A stretch of 64,000 nucleotides of DNA from a bacterium (lineage in GTDB: Bacteria; Krumholzibacteriota; Krumholzibacteriia; LZORAL124-64-63): NCBI GenBank assembly GCA_016719645.1, contig JADJYS010000006.1, positions 197,461-261,460 of the forward strand. The letters run 5' to 3'. A program made the position numbers and the translations under genes. Below, piece by piece: positions 1 to 8,942 of the stretch (positions are counted from its first letter, which is position 1; every line of letters begins with the position of its first letter). The notes below the pieces were generated by a model. It was not told where the DNA came from and made no database searches. It worked only from the letters and a program-made list of their open reading frames with translations.

Positions 1-2
1 AG

Positions 3-443
3 GTGCTCGACGCGCGCCCCGAGGTGCTGGCCCACAACCTCGAGACGGTGCCGCGCCTCTACGCCGAGGTGCGGCCCCAGGCCGTCTACCAGCGCTCGCT
101 GACGCTGCTGCAGTACGTCAAGCAGCAGGCCGCGGCCGCGGGCGTGCCGCTGCGGGTCAAGACGGGGATCATGCTGGGGCTCGGCGAGGAGCGCGACGAG
201 GTTCTGGCCCTGATGCGCGACTGCGTGGCGCACGGCGTGGACATCCTGACCGTCGGCCAGTACCTGCAGCCGACGCCGCGCCACCACCCCGTGCTGCGCT
301 TCTACGAGCCCGGGGAGTTCGCCGACCTCGCCCGCGCGGGCCGCGAGATCGGCCTGGGCTGGGTGGAGGCGGGACCGCTGGTGCGCTCCAGCTACCACGC
401 CCGCGAGCAGGCCGAAGGGCACGAACAGCACCATGGCGCCTGA
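3..443 (+). CDS. lipA: Lipoyl synthase, C-terminal part (5' end outside window)
   Basis: LipA is a radical-SAM enzyme that inserts two sulfurs into octanoyl groups on lipoyl-dependent enzymes. Only the last 146 residues are visible and the reading frame is open to the window edge, so the N-terminal cluster motifs lie upstream. The visible part carries the conserved segments NLETVPRLY, YQRSLTLL, KTGIMLGLGE, DILTVGQYLQPT and the C-terminal GPLVRSSYHA, whose serine is known in the family to ligate the auxiliary Fe-S cluster. The stop overlaps the start of the downstream kinase gene by about 11 bases, which suggests co-transcription, though no functional link is obvious. The family assignment is secure. 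Confidence 0.95.
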   Translation: MLDARPEVLAHNLETVPRLYAEVRPQAVYQRSLTLLQYVKQQAAAAGVPLRVKTGIMLGLGEERDEVLALMRDCVAHGVDILTVGQYLQPTPRHHPVLRFYEPGEFADLARAGREIGLGWVEAGPLVRSSYHAREQAEGHEQHHGA

Positions 444-1823
444 CCACCCCTCACCCGACACGACGACGTCAGCCCGGCCCGCCGGGTCTCGGCGCCGGCT
501 CGCGGCCGGCGCCGCGGTCTACCTGGCGGTGCTGGCGGCCGTCGGGGTGGCGCTGCTGCGGCTGCACGCCTCGGCGGCGTCGAGCCTGGAACAGGCGCTG
601 GGGGAGCGCCTGCTGGGCGTGGCGACGACGGCGGCCCACCTCGTCGACGGCGACTCGCTGCGGGTCTGGGCCCTGGACCCGCAGGAGACGCCGACTTCGT
701 CTGGATGCGCACGCGCCTGCAGGAGGTCCGCCGCGAGAACCGCCTCAGCGAGGTGACGCTCTGCGACCGCGAGGGCTTCGTGCTGGTCTCGGCGGCCGAC
801 CGGGTCGCCCGCGGGGACCTCGACTACTACTGGGAGCTCGACCCCGCCGCCGTCGCCTCCGCGCTCGGCGGCGCGCCCGAGCCGGGCTCGCTGGTGAAGG
901 TCGGCGACGAGTTCCAGAAGAGCGCCTACGCGCCGGTCTGGTCGGCCGACGGCCGCGTCGCCGGCGTGCTGTCCGTCGACGCGGAGGCCGGGTACTTCCG
1001 GGCCCTGGGCGACCTGCGGCGCGTGGCCTGGCTCACGGTGGGCGCCGTGCTCGCCTTCCTGACGGCGATGGCCCTGGTCGTGGCGAGGCTCGAGCGCTCG
1101 CTGGCCCGCGCCCGCGCCGTCGCCCAGCGCCAGGAGACCCTGGCGGCGATGGGGCGCATGACCGCGGGCATCGCGCACGAGATCCGCAACCCGCTGGGCA
1201 TCATCCGCGGCGCCGGCGAGATCCAGGCGGCCAAGCTGCGCGAGCTGGGCGTCGAGCTGCCGACGGCCGACTTCATCCCCGAAGAGGTCGACCGCCTCGA
1301 CCGCATCCTGACCCGCTACCTGACCTTCGGCCGCGGCGGCGCCCCGCAGCCCGAGCCGCTGGATCTCGAGGCCCTCGCGCGGCGCGTGGCCCGGCTGGCG
1401 GCGGGCGAGCTGGAGCGCGCGGGGGTGCGGGTCGAGGTCGAGAACCGCGGCGTCGCCGGCCCGGTCGCCGGCGACAGCCCGGGCCTGCAGCAGGTCCTGC
1501 TGAACCTGCTGCTGAACGCGCGCGACGCGATGCCCGGCGGGGGCGTCGTCACCATCGTGCTCGCGCCGGCCGGCGACGGCGTCGAGCTGCGGGTGCGCGA
1601 CGGGGGCGGCGGCCTGGGCGGCCGCAACCAGGACGAGCTGTGCGCGCCCTTCTTCACCACGCGGCAGCAGGGCAGCGGCCTCGGCCTGGCCGTGGTGCGC
1701 CAGGTCGTCGAGGACCACGGCGGCACGTTCGCCCTGCGCGACCGCGACGACGGCCCCGGCGCCGAGGCGGTCGTCGCGCTGCCGCGCGGGAAACCACCGG
1801 AGGCACCATGGCCCGCATCCTGA
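433..1823 (+). CDS. Membrane sensor histidine kinase (one apparent 1-base frameshift)
   Basis: The protein has an N-terminal membrane helix at about residues 24-42, an extracytoplasmic sensing segment of about 150 residues, a second membrane helix near residue 200, and a cytoplasmic kinase core. The core shows the H box AHEIRNPLGI, the N box LLNLLLNARDAMPGGG and the G boxes GGGLGG and GSGLGLAVVRQVV. No HAMP domain is evident. The first part (433 to about 693) and the rest (in frame with 705 to 1823) are in different frames; one missing base near 688-695 would restore ...ETxDFVWMRTRLQEV. The stop overlaps the start of the NtrC-type regulator, its probable partner. Confidence 0.85.
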
Positions 1824-3166
1824 TCGTCGACGACGAGAAGAGCCAGAACGTCACCATGCGGCTGCTGCTGGAGGGCGAGGGGCACCAGGTGGTCGACGCG
1901 CCCGGCGGCGCCGAGGCGCTGGCCGCGCTGGCCCGCGAGAGCTTCGACCTGGTGCTGACCGACCTGCGCATGTCGCCGGTGGACGGGCTGGCCGTCATCG
2001 AGGGGGCGCGGCGCGAGGCGCCCGGCACGCCGGTCATCATGCTGACCGCCTACGCCGACCTGGACACCGCGGTCGAGGCCATGCGCCGCGGCGCGGTCAA
2101 CTACCTGCGCAAGCCCTGGAAGATGGAGGAGGTCAAGCTGGCCGTGGCGCGGGCGCTCGAGGGGGCGGCCGTCGCGCGCGAGGGCCGCGCCTGGCGCCGC
2201 GAGGCGCAGCGCGCGGCCGGGGCCGCCGGACTGCTGGGGCGCAGCCCCGCGATGGCGCGCCTGCGCGATCTGGTGGAAAGGATCGCGCCGTCGGACGCGA
2301 CGGTCCTGATCCGCGGCGAGAGCGGCTCGGGCAAGGAGGTCGCCGCCCGCGCGATCCACGCGGCCAGCGCCCGCGCGGCGGGCCCCTTCGTGGCCGTCAA
2401 CTGCGCCGCGATCCCCGAGAACCTGCTCGAGAGCGAGCTGTTCGGCTACCGCCGCGGCGCCTTCACCGGCGCCGACGAGGACCGCGAGGGCCTGTTCGAG
2501 GCGGCGCGCGGCGGCACCCTGCTGCTGGACGAGATCGGCGAGGCGGGCCCCGGGGTCCAGGCCAAGCTGCTGCGCGTGCTGGCCGAGCGGCGCATCAACC
2601 GCGTCGGCGACCCGCGCGAGCGCGAGGTGGACGTGCGCGTCCTGGCGGCGACGAACCGGCCGCTGGAGGACGCCATCCGCGAGGGCCGCTTCCGCGAGGA
2701 CCTCTACTACCGGCTGCTGGTGATCCCGGTGGACGTGCCGCCGCTGCGCGAGCGGCCGGGCGACGTGGAGATCCTGGCGGACCACTTCCTGGCGGGCTTC
2801 GGCCGGCGCGAGGGCCTGACCGCGGACCTGCAGCGCCGGCTGCGCGCCTACGGCTGGCCGGGGAACGTGCGCGAACTGCGCAACGTCATCGAGCGGGCCC
2901 ACATCCTCGCGGGCCCCCAGCCCGTCGGCGAGGAGCACGTCATGCTGGACGTGGGGTCGTCGCCGCGCCGGCGGGACGACAGCGCCGAAGCGTCCGGCGG
3001 CCTCGCGCTCGAGGACCACGAGCGGCGCCTCATCCGCGCGGCCCTGCAGCGGGCCGGCGGCAACAAGACCGAAGCCGCGAAGATGCTGGGCATCACCCGC
3101 CGCACGCTCTACTCGCGGCTGAACCTGCTGGGCCTGGACGGCGACGGCGAGGGGCCGCGGGCGTGA
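1808..3166 (+). CDS. NtrC-family sigma-54-dependent response regulator
   Basis: This 452-residue protein has the complete three-domain layout. A receiver domain (residues 1-115) has the acidic pair D8-D9, phospho-acceptor D52 in LVLTDLRM, and the conserved lysine in YLRKPW. A central AAA+ domain carries the Walker A motif GESGSGKE, the sigma-54 contact loop GAFTGA and the Walker B motif TLLLDEIGE. A C-terminal Fis-type helix-turn-helix ends in NKTEAAKMLGITRRTLYSRL. It activates sigma-54 promoters when phosphorylated by its kinase, here presumably the gene just upstream, whose end it overlaps by 16 bases. The start ATG at 1808 is preceded by GGAGG. A sigma-54-type promoter lies about 115 bases downstream and is a plausible target. 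Confidence 0.95.
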   Translation: MARILIVDDEKSQNVTMRLLLEGEGHQVVDAPGGAEALAALARESFDLVLTDLRMSPVDGLAVIEGARREAPGTPVIMLTAYADLDTAVEAMRRGAVNYLRKPWKMEEVKLAVARALEGAAVAREGRAWRREAQRAAGAAGLLGRSPAMARLRDLVERIAPSDATVLIRGESGSGKEVAARAIHAASARAAGPFVAVNCAAIPENLLESELFGYRRGAFTGADEDREGLFEAARGGTLLLDEIGEAGPGVQAKLLRVLAERRINRVGDPREREVDVRVLAATNRPLEDAIREGRFREDLYYRLLVIPVDVPPLRERPGDVEILADHFLAGFGRREGLTADLQRRLRAYGWPGNVRELRNVIERAHILAGPQPVGEEHVMLDVGSSPRRRDDSAEASGGLALEDHERRLIRAALQRAGGNKTEAAKMLGITRRTLYSRLNLLGLDGDGEGPRA

Positions 3167-3281
3167 CCGGGGGCGAACGGCGTGTACCTGACGGGACGGG
3201 CTGTCCGGAGCCGGCAGGGGGTGAATGTCGTCAAAGCGATGATATTCAATGAGTTAACGCAGCGGCTGTGCGGGGGGCGCG

Positions 3282-3297
3282 TGGCCCGGGGGTTGCA
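3282..3297 (+). promoter_or_regulatory. Sigma-54 (-24/-12) promoter candidate
   Basis: The sequence TGGCCCGGGGGTTGCA matches the consensus TGGCACRNNNNTTGCW with a single mismatch and has the defining GG-N10-GC spacing. Transcription would begin near 3308, about 30 bases before the ATG at 3338. It sits directly between an NtrC-family activator gene and the gene it would drive. No clear upstream activator binding palindrome was found. Confidence 0.7.
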
Positions 3298-3337
3298 TCC
3301 GGGTGCCCGAGTCCCTTCCTCGACCAGGAGCACCGTC

Positions 3338-4402
3338 ATGACGACCACCACCCTGCGCACTCGGACCCGCCTGCCGGCGGCGCACCTGCCGTTGCTGTTC
3401 GTGGCGGTCCTGGCCCTGGCGGCGCTCTGCGTCGGCGACGCCCGCGCGCAGGCCGTGGATCGCGACCAGGTCGCCGACATCCTGCAGGCCACGGCCGATG
3501 TCCTGCAGGACGTCGCTCCGCTGGTCCAGGAGTCCCAGAGCGAGCAGGCCCGCCGCATCTTCGCCGAGGCCCTGCAGAAGCAGCAGCAGGCCCGCGACCT
3601 CTTCCGCGACGGGCGCTACGCGCTGGCCGCGCGGCTGTCGCTGCGCGCGCGGGAGATGGCGCGCCAGGCGGCGCGGGTGACCGGCGCCTCCCAGAACTAC
3701 CAGGAACGCTTCCAGCAGCGCCTCGAGCGCGTGAGCGACCTGCTGGACTCCGTGCGCGACCGGGCCCGCGACGCGGGCCACGCGCAGGCGCTGCGCTTCG
3801 TGCGCGACGCCGAGGACCTCGTCGAGCGCGCGCGGGAGCAGGCGCGCCAGACCCGCTACGAGCAGGCTTACCGCCTGCTGGAGTCCGCCGAGAAGATGCT
3901 CGGCCGCGCGGCCCGCCTGCTGTTCGAGGAGGGCGACGGCGAGCGGCTGCGGCTGGAGATGGAGCGCACGGCCGACCTGATCGCGGAAGCCCGCGAGCGC
4001 CTCGCCGACGGCGGCGACCAGGCCGTGAGCCTGCAGATCGACCGGGCCGCCGGGGAGCTGCAGCGGGCGCGGGAGGCCCTCGACCGGGGCGAGCCGATGC
4101 CGGCGATGCGCGCGGCCCGCCAGGCCCGCGAGCTGGTGCGCCAGGCGCTGCGGCAGATCGGCGGCGGGCCGACGGCCGAGGTCGTCGACGCGCAGCTCGA
4201 CCGCTTCGACGCGCAGCTGCCCGCGGTCGCCGACGCCGTGGCCGCCTCCGGCGCGGCCGAGGCGAGGCAGGCGCTGGAACAGGCCACCGACGCGCGCCGC
4301 CGCGCCGCCGCGGCCCTGGAAGCCGGCGACCGCGACCAGGCCCTGCGCCTGGCGCGCAACGCCCTGGACCACCTGCAACGGGCCGAGGCGCTCTGCCGAT
4401 GA
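3338..4402 (+). CDS. Exported all-helical repeat protein, unknown function
   Basis: This 354-residue protein has a signal peptide (hydrophobic LPLLFVAVLALAALCVGDARAQA, cleaved near residue 38). The rest is almost entirely charged, Ala/Arg/Glu/Gln-rich helix with no cysteines in the body until the last residues. Repeats such as ALAARLSLRAREMARQAAR and RAAGELQRAREALDRGEP suggest TPR-like or coiled helical hairpins. I do not recognise a named family. The start ATG has AGGAG eight bases upstream; longer in-frame starts lack this. It follows a sigma-54-type promoter and its stop overlaps the next start (ATGA), so it is coupled to the beta-barrel gene behind it. It probably acts in the periplasm. 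Confidence 0.8.
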   Translation: MTTTTLRTRTRLPAAHLPLLFVAVLALAALCVGDARAQAVDRDQVADILQATADVLQDVAPLVQESQSEQARRIFAEALQKQQQARDLFRDGRYALAARLSLRAREMARQAARVTGASQNYQERFQQRLERVSDLLDSVRDRARDAGHAQALRFVRDAEDLVERAREQARQTRYEQAYRLLESAEKMLGRAARLLFEEGDGERLRLEMERTADLIAEARERLADGGDQAVSLQIDRAAGELQRAREALDRGEPMPAMRAARQARELVRQALRQIGGGPTAEVVDAQLDRFDAQLPAVADAVAASGAAEARQALEQATDARRRAAAALEAGDRDQALRLARNALDHLQRAEALCR

Positions 4403-5673
4403 CCCGGCTCCGGATGCTGCCGTACGCGGCGGCTCTCGGCGCCGCCGCCTGGATGGGCGGCGGCGCCGTCGCGGAGGCGCGCGCCGCGCCCTGGCAGTGG
4501 TCCGCCTCGGCGTCTCCCGGCTACGACACCTTCGTGCAGCGCTATTCCCTGGCCCTCGAGGACACGGTCGAGGCGGTCAGCGAGTTCGACCTGACGCTCG
4601 GCGCCGAGGGCCGCACGCCGCCGGATAGCCGGCACGCCTGGACGGTGCGGCCGCGGCTGTCGGCCGGATCCGAGCGCACGCGGGGCCAGCTCGACTGGGA
4701 GTACGCGCTGCGCCCCGACGGACGGTCCCCGGTGCTGCGGGTCGCGGGCTCGGCCCAGGCCGTGCGCTACCGCGACGGGACCGGCTACGACCTCAGCAGC
4801 GACCACGCCGAGGGCTCCCTGACCGCCCGCTGGCTGCTCGCCCGCGGCGGGGCCGCGGCCTGGGAGGCGCGCGCGTCGGCATCGACGCTGCGCTACGCCG
4901 ACCCCTCGGAGCTGGAGCCCCGGCGCGACGACTGGTCCGCCGGCTTCGCGGCGGTCGCCGGCGCCGAAGCCGGCGACCGCTGGCGCGCGGGCCTGAAGTA
5001 CGGGCAACGGGCCTACCCCGACACCACCGAGATCGACCGCGCCACCCTGGGCCTGGACCTCGCCTGGTCCCACGATCCCCTCGACGGGCCGTCCTGGCAG
5101 CTCGACGGGCGCAGCGAGCGGCGGCGGGTCCGGGTCAGCGCCGTGCGCCCCTCGGCCTGGAGCCACGCGCTGGCGGCCGAGGTCGCGGCGCCCGCGGGCG
5201 CGCTGCGGGCCGTCGCCGCGGCGTCCCTGGAATGCTGGCGCTACGACGACGAGTGGGGGGCCTACGCCGACCAGACGCGCCTGGAGACCAGGGCGGCGGT
5301 GCGCGCCGGCGGCGTCTCGGGGCCGCTGTGGGAGCTGGGGGCCGTCCGCGAGAGCCTGGACTCCCACGCCGCCGGGGAGAGCTACGCGCAGTGGGGGGCC
5401 TGCGGCGGGCTGGAGACCTACGGCGAGGCGCTGACCCTCCTGCTGACCCTGGAGGCGGGACGCCGGGACTACGACGAGGCCGCCGAGGACGACCCGCTGG
5501 GCGCCCTGTACACGGACTTCACCTACGTCGAGGTCGGATTGAACCTCTCCTGGACCCTCACCGACCGGCTGCGGCTGGACGGGATGGCCCAGTACCTGCC
5601 CGAGAGCCACGCCGCCGACGAGGACGACCAGTCGCTGGGTTTCGGCAGCCTGCGGCTCGGATACCGCTTCTAG
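4399..5673 (+). CDS. Outer-membrane beta-barrel-like protein, unknown function
   Basis: This 424-residue protein has a signal peptide (cleavage near AEARA-AP, residue 31). After it come many alternating hydrophobic strands ending in aromatic residues, such as WQWSASASPGYDTF, HAWTVRPRLSAGSERT, DFTYVEVGLNLSWTLTD and a C-terminal LGFGSLRLGYRF. A terminal phenylalanine after an amphipathic strand is the usual recognition signal of BAM-inserted barrels. The family is not recognised. It is translationally coupled to the helical exported protein (ATGA overlap) and is probably part of the same sigma-54-controlled envelope unit. Confidence 0.75.
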   Translation: MTRLRMLPYAAALGAAAWMGGGAVAEARAAPWQWSASASPGYDTFVQRYSLALEDTVEAVSEFDLTLGAEGRTPPDSRHAWTVRPRLSAGSERTRGQLDWEYALRPDGRSPVLRVAGSAQAVRYRDGTGYDLSSDHAEGSLTARWLLARGGAAAWEARASASTLRYADPSELEPRRDDWSAGFAAVAGAEAGDRWRAGLKYGQRAYPDTTEIDRATLGLDLAWSHDPLDGPSWQLDGRSERRRVRVSAVRPSAWSHALAAEVAAPAGALRAVAAASLECWRYDDEWGAYADQTRLETRAAVRAGGVSGPLWELGAVRESLDSHAAGESYAQWGACGGLETYGEALTLLLTLEAGRRDYDEAAEDDPLGALYTDFTYVEVGLNLSWTLTDRLRLDGMAQYLPESHAADEDDQSLGFGSLRLGYRF

Positions 5674-5688
5674 GGCCGGTCGCGGCCC
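5673..5688 (+). terminator. Short GC hairpin after the barrel gene
   Basis: GGGCCG and CGGCCC form a 6-bp stem around a 4-base loop, immediately at the stop codon, followed by GCCTTTCCC. The T run is weak, so this may be a weak terminator. Confidence 0.35.
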
Positions 5689-5691
5689 GCC

Positions 5692-5720
5692 TTTCCCGGA
5701 CGGGTTTCGGATGTTATCTT
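5692..5720 (+). promoter_or_regulatory. Housekeeping-type promoter of proS
   Basis: TTTCCC and TATCTT are separated by 17 bases. The same arrangement occurs before pdxS (7275), the gene at 21211 and the HAD gene at 22085. The transcript would start near 5727, about 55 bases before the proS ATG. Confidence 0.5.
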
Positions 5721-5782
5721 CCGGCGGTCGCGGGCAGCCGGCCCGCGCCGTGCCTTCGCGTGAGGCCCCCGAAAGGACCCCC

Positions 5783-7258
5783 ATGGCCGACATCACCAAG
5801 CGCAGCGAGGACTACTCGCGCTGGTACCAGGACGTCATCGCCGCCGCCGAGCTGGCCGAGAACAGCCCCGTGCGCGGCTGCATGGTCATCCGCCCCAACG
5901 GCTACGCCATCTGGGAGAGCATGCAGCGGCAGCTCGACGACCGCTTCAAGGAGCTGGGCCACGTCAACGCCTACTTCCCGCTGCTGATCCCCAAGAGCTT
6001 CCTGGCGAAGGAGGCGCAGCACGTCGAGGGCTTCGCCAAGGAGTGCGCCATCGTCACGCACTCGCGGCTGATGACCGTCGAGCGCGACGGCAAGGTCACC
6101 GTCGAGCCGGACCCCGCCTCGAAGCTGGAGGAGGAGCTGATCATCCGCCCCACCAGCGAGACGGTCATCTGGAACCAGTACCGCAAGTGGATCATGAGCT
6201 ACCGCGACCTGCCGCTCTTGATCAACCAGTGGGCCAACGTCATGCGCTGGGAGATGCGCACGCGCCTGTTCCTGCGCACCGCGGAGTTCCTGTGGCAGGA
6301 GGGGCACACCGCGCACGCGACGGCCGAGGAGGCGCGCGAGGAGACCCTGCGGATGCTGGAGTGCTACCGCTGGTTCGCCGAGGACATCCTGGCGATGCCC
6401 GTGGTCTGCGGCGCCAAGACGCCGCGCGAGCGCTTCGCCGGCGCGGTGGAGACCTTCTCCATCGAGGCCATGATGCAGGACAACAAGGCCCTGCAGGCGG
6501 GCACCAGCCACGACCTGGGCCAGAACTTCGCCAAGGCCTTCGACGTGAAGTTCCAGGACGCCGCCGGCGGCCAGGACTACGTGTGGGCCACGAGCTGGGG
6601 CGTGTCGACCCGCCTGATCGGCGCGCTGATCATGTGCCACAGCGACGACAACGGGCTGGTCCTGCCGCCGCGGGTCGCCCAGCGCAAGGTCGTGATCGTG
6701 CCGATCTGGCGCAACGACGACGAGCGCGCCCTGGTCATGGCCAAGGCCGCCGAGCTGCGCGCGAGCCTGCGCCCGGTGGCCGGGATCGTGCACATCGACG
6801 ACCGCGACAACATGCGGCCCGGCTGGAAGTACGGCGAGTGGGAGCGCCGGGGCATGCCGATCCGGCTGGAGCTGGGCCCGCGCGACGTCGCCGAGGACAA
6901 GTGCGTCCTGGTCACCCGGCACGACGGCCAGAAGTTCCCGACGCCGCTGGCCGGGCTCGCCGACGCGGTCGCCGTCCACCTCGAGCGCATGCAGCGCGAG
7001 CTGTACGACGCCGCCCTGGCGCGGCGTACGGCCAACACGCACCGGCTGGAGACCTGGGAGGAGTTCCTGGCGCTGTTCAACGGCGCGGGGGGCTTCGCGC
7101 ACTGCCACCACTGCGGGCAGGACGCCTGCGAGGCCGCGATCCAGGACGAGACCAAGGTCACGATCCGGAACCTCCCGCTCAGGGCGCAGGAGGCCGGCGC
7201 CTGCATCCGCTGCGGGAAGCCGAGCGCGCGGCGGGCGCTGTTCGCGCAGTCGTACTAG
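5783..7258 (+). CDS. proS: Prolyl-tRNA synthetase (short, archaeal/eukaryotic-like type)
   Basis: ProRS charges tRNA-Pro with proline. The 491-residue length and the C-terminal zinc-ribbon-like region (HCHHCGQ ... CIRCGKPSARRALFAQSY) mark the type-3 form without the bacterial editing insertion. Class II motifs are visible: RPTSETVIW, WANVMRWEMR and FLWQEGHTAHAT. The protein ends in the tyrosine typical of this type. Start ATG 5783 follows GAAAGGA. It is transcribed alone behind its own promoter, with pdxS about 90 bases downstream behind another promoter. Confidence 0.96.
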   Translation: MADITKRSEDYSRWYQDVIAAAELAENSPVRGCMVIRPNGYAIWESMQRQLDDRFKELGHVNAYFPLLIPKSFLAKEAQHVEGFAKECAIVTHSRLMTVERDGKVTVEPDPASKLEEELIIRPTSETVIWNQYRKWIMSYRDLPLLINQWANVMRWEMRTRLFLRTAEFLWQEGHTAHATAEEAREETLRMLECYRWFAEDILAMPVVCGAKTPRERFAGAVETFSIEAMMQDNKALQAGTSHDLGQNFAKAFDVKFQDAAGGQDYVWATSWGVSTRLIGALIMCHSDDNGLVLPPRVAQRKVVIVPIWRNDDERALVMAKAAELRASLRPVAGIVHIDDRDNMRPGWKYGEWERRGMPIRLELGPRDVAEDKCVLVTRHDGQKFPTPLAGLADAVAVHLERMQRELYDAALARRTANTHRLETWEEFLALFNGAGGFAHCHHCGQDACEAAIQDETKVTIRNLPLRAQEAGACIRCGKPSARRALFAQSY

Positions 7259-7274
7259 GCGGGCCGGGGGGCGC

Positions 7275-7303
7275 TTTCGAACGCCGCCGGCCTTGATTAT
7301 CTT
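7275..7303 (+). promoter_or_regulatory. Promoter of pdxS
   Basis: TTTCGA and TATCTT are separated by exactly 17 bases, matching the promoters at 5692, 21107 and 22049. Expected transcription start is about 7310, some 40 bases before the pdxS ATG. Confidence 0.5.
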
Positions 7304-7349
7304 GTTTCCCGGAGCGGCTTCGCCGCGCACACCAACAGGAGACAGTGCC

Positions 7350-8255
7350 ATGCAGACCCCGTGGACGGATCAGAAGATCCAGGAGCGCATGCGGCTGAAG
7401 GTCGGCCTCGCCGAGATGCTCAAGGGCGGCGTCATCATGGACGTCACCAACGCCGAGCAGGCCAAGATCGCCGAGGAGGCCGGCGCGGTGGCCGTCATGG
7501 CGCTCGAGCGCATCCCCGCCGACATCCGCCGCGACGGCGGCATCGCGCGGATGAGCCAGCCCGCGATGATCAAGCAGATCCAGGACACGGTGTCGATCCC
7601 GGTGATGGCCAAGTGCCGCATCGGCCACTTCGCCGAGGCCCAGATCCTCGAGGCCCTCGGCGTGGACTTCATCGACGAGTCGGAGGTCCTGACCCCCGCC
7701 GACGAGAAGAACCACGTCGACAAGTGGGCCTTCAAGGTGCCCTTCGTCTGCGGCTGCCGCGACCTGGGCGAGGCCCTGCGCCGCATCGGCGAGGGCGCCG
7801 CGATGATCCGCACCAAGGGCGAGGCCGGCAGCGGCAACATCGTCGAGGCCGTCCGCCACATGCGCCAGGTGCAGGAGGGCATCCGCCGCCTGACGGTGCT
7901 GCGCGAGGACGAGCTGATGCACGAGGCCAAGGAGCTGGGCGCCCCCTACCACATCGTGCTGCAGGTCGCCAAGACCGGGAAGCTGCCGGTGCCCAACTTC
8001 GCCGCCGGCGGCGTCGCCACCCCGGCCGACGCCAGCCTGATGATGCAGCTGGGCGCCGAGACGGTCTTCGTCGGCTCGGGCATCTTCAAGAGCAAGGACC
8101 CGAAGCCCCGCGCCGAGGCCATCGTGCAGGCCGTCACCTTCTACCAGGACCCCGCGAAGCTGCTGGAGATCAGCATGCACCTCGGCGAGCCGATGAGCGG
8201 CCTGGACATCGCGACGATGCCCGAGGACCAGAAGATGGCGGGGCGCGGCTGGTAG
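7350..8255 (+). CDS. pdxS: Pyridoxal 5'-phosphate synthase, lyase subunit PdxS
   Basis: PdxS joins ribose 5-phosphate, glyceraldehyde 3-phosphate and PdxT-derived ammonia to make vitamin B6 coenzyme. The 301 residues include the family signatures GGVIMDV, VMALERIPADIRRDGG, the two catalytic lysines in VMAKCRIGH and IRTKGEAGSGN, and FAAGGVATPADA. Its usual length is about 295, so it is complete. The start ATG follows an AGGAGA ribosome site. The glutaminase partner pdxT follows after a 123-base gap that holds a hairpin. Confidence 0.97.
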   Translation: MQTPWTDQKIQERMRLKVGLAEMLKGGVIMDVTNAEQAKIAEEAGAVAVMALERIPADIRRDGGIARMSQPAMIKQIQDTVSIPVMAKCRIGHFAEAQILEALGVDFIDESEVLTPADEKNHVDKWAFKVPFVCGCRDLGEALRRIGEGAAMIRTKGEAGSGNIVEAVRHMRQVQEGIRRLTVLREDELMHEAKELGAPYHIVLQVAKTGKLPVPNFAAGGVATPADASLMMQLGAETVFVGSGIFKSKDPKPRAEAIVQAVTFYQDPAKLLEISMHLGEPMSGLDIATMPEDQKMAGRGW

Positions 8256-8277
8256 CCGCGACCGTCGCCGTAGCGTG

Positions 8278-8307
8278 AGCCCGGTCTGGCGACTGCCGGG
8301 CCGGGCT
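8278..8307 (+). terminator. Hairpin between pdxS and pdxT
   Basis: AGCCCGG pairs with CCGGGCT across a 16-base loop, followed by TTTGTTG. It may terminate part of the pdxS transcripts or act as an attenuator, giving less pdxT than pdxS. Confidence 0.45.
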
Positions 8308-8378
8308 TTGTTGAAGGATCAGGCCGTGCGTCCCTGATGTCAGGGATCGGCGGCACGATCGATCAAACCGGAGCGCAC

Positions 8379-8942
8379 ATGACCGAGCAGCCCGTCGGCA
8401 TCCTGGCCCTGCAGGGCGACTTCGCACTCCACGCCGCGGCGCTGGACCGGCAGGGCGTGGCGTACCTCTACGTGCGTCGGCCCGAGGAATTGACTGCGTG
8501 CCGCGGCCTCGTCATCCCCGGCGGCGAGAGCACGACGATGACCCGCCTCATGGACATCGTGGGGCTGCGGCAGCCGATCCTGGACTTCGCCGCGGCCGGC
8601 AAGCCGATCCTGGGCACCTGCGCCGGGCTGATCATGCTGGCGGCGCGCGTCGACGAGGACGAGCGCAGGCACGGCGTGAAGCCGCTGGGGCTGCTGGACG
8701 TGCTGGTGCGGCGCAACGGCTACGGGCGGCAGGTGGACTCGTTCGTGGACGAGGTCGTCGTCGCCGGACGAGCCGACCCGGTGCCGGGCGTGTTCATCCG
8801 GGCGCCGCGGATCCTCGAGGTGGGGGCGGGGGTCGAGGTCGTGGCGACGTGGCGGGGGGAGACGGTGGGGGTGCGCAGCGGGAAGGTGACGGGGTTGGCG
8901 TTTCATCCGGAGGCGGGGGAGGGCGAGTCCTGGCTTTCCTGA
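8379..8942 (+). CDS. pdxT: Pyridoxal 5'-phosphate synthase, glutaminase subunit PdxT
   Basis: PdxT hydrolyses glutamine and channels ammonia to PdxS. The 187 residues show GILALQGDF, PGGESTTM, the nucleophile cysteine in GTCAGLIML, the oxyanion arginine region VRRNGYGRQVDSF, and the catalytic His-Glu in LAFHPEAG. The C-terminus stops a few residues earlier than usual (ESWLS, where family members continue to a Tyr-Phe-Leu end); a late frame shift is possible because the adjacent frame stays open to 8950. The start at 8379 is the ATG nearest the conserved N-terminus; an in-frame start 42 bases upstream would add residues without support. Confidence 0.93.
   Translation: MTEQPVGILALQGDFALHAAALDRQGVAYLYVRRPEELTACRGLVIPGGESTTMTRLMDIVGLRQPILDFAAAGKPILGTCAGLIMLAARVDEDERRHGVKPLGLLDVLVRRNGYGRQVDSFVDEVVVAGRADPVPGVFIRAPRILEVGAGVEVVATWRGETVGVRSGKVTGLAFHPEAGEGESWLS

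Noticed and set aside
519..7351. Long open frames opposite or out of frame to the genes in the GC-rich half
   Set aside because: They are Arg/Pro/Ala-rich shadows of real genes, without ribosome sites or domains.
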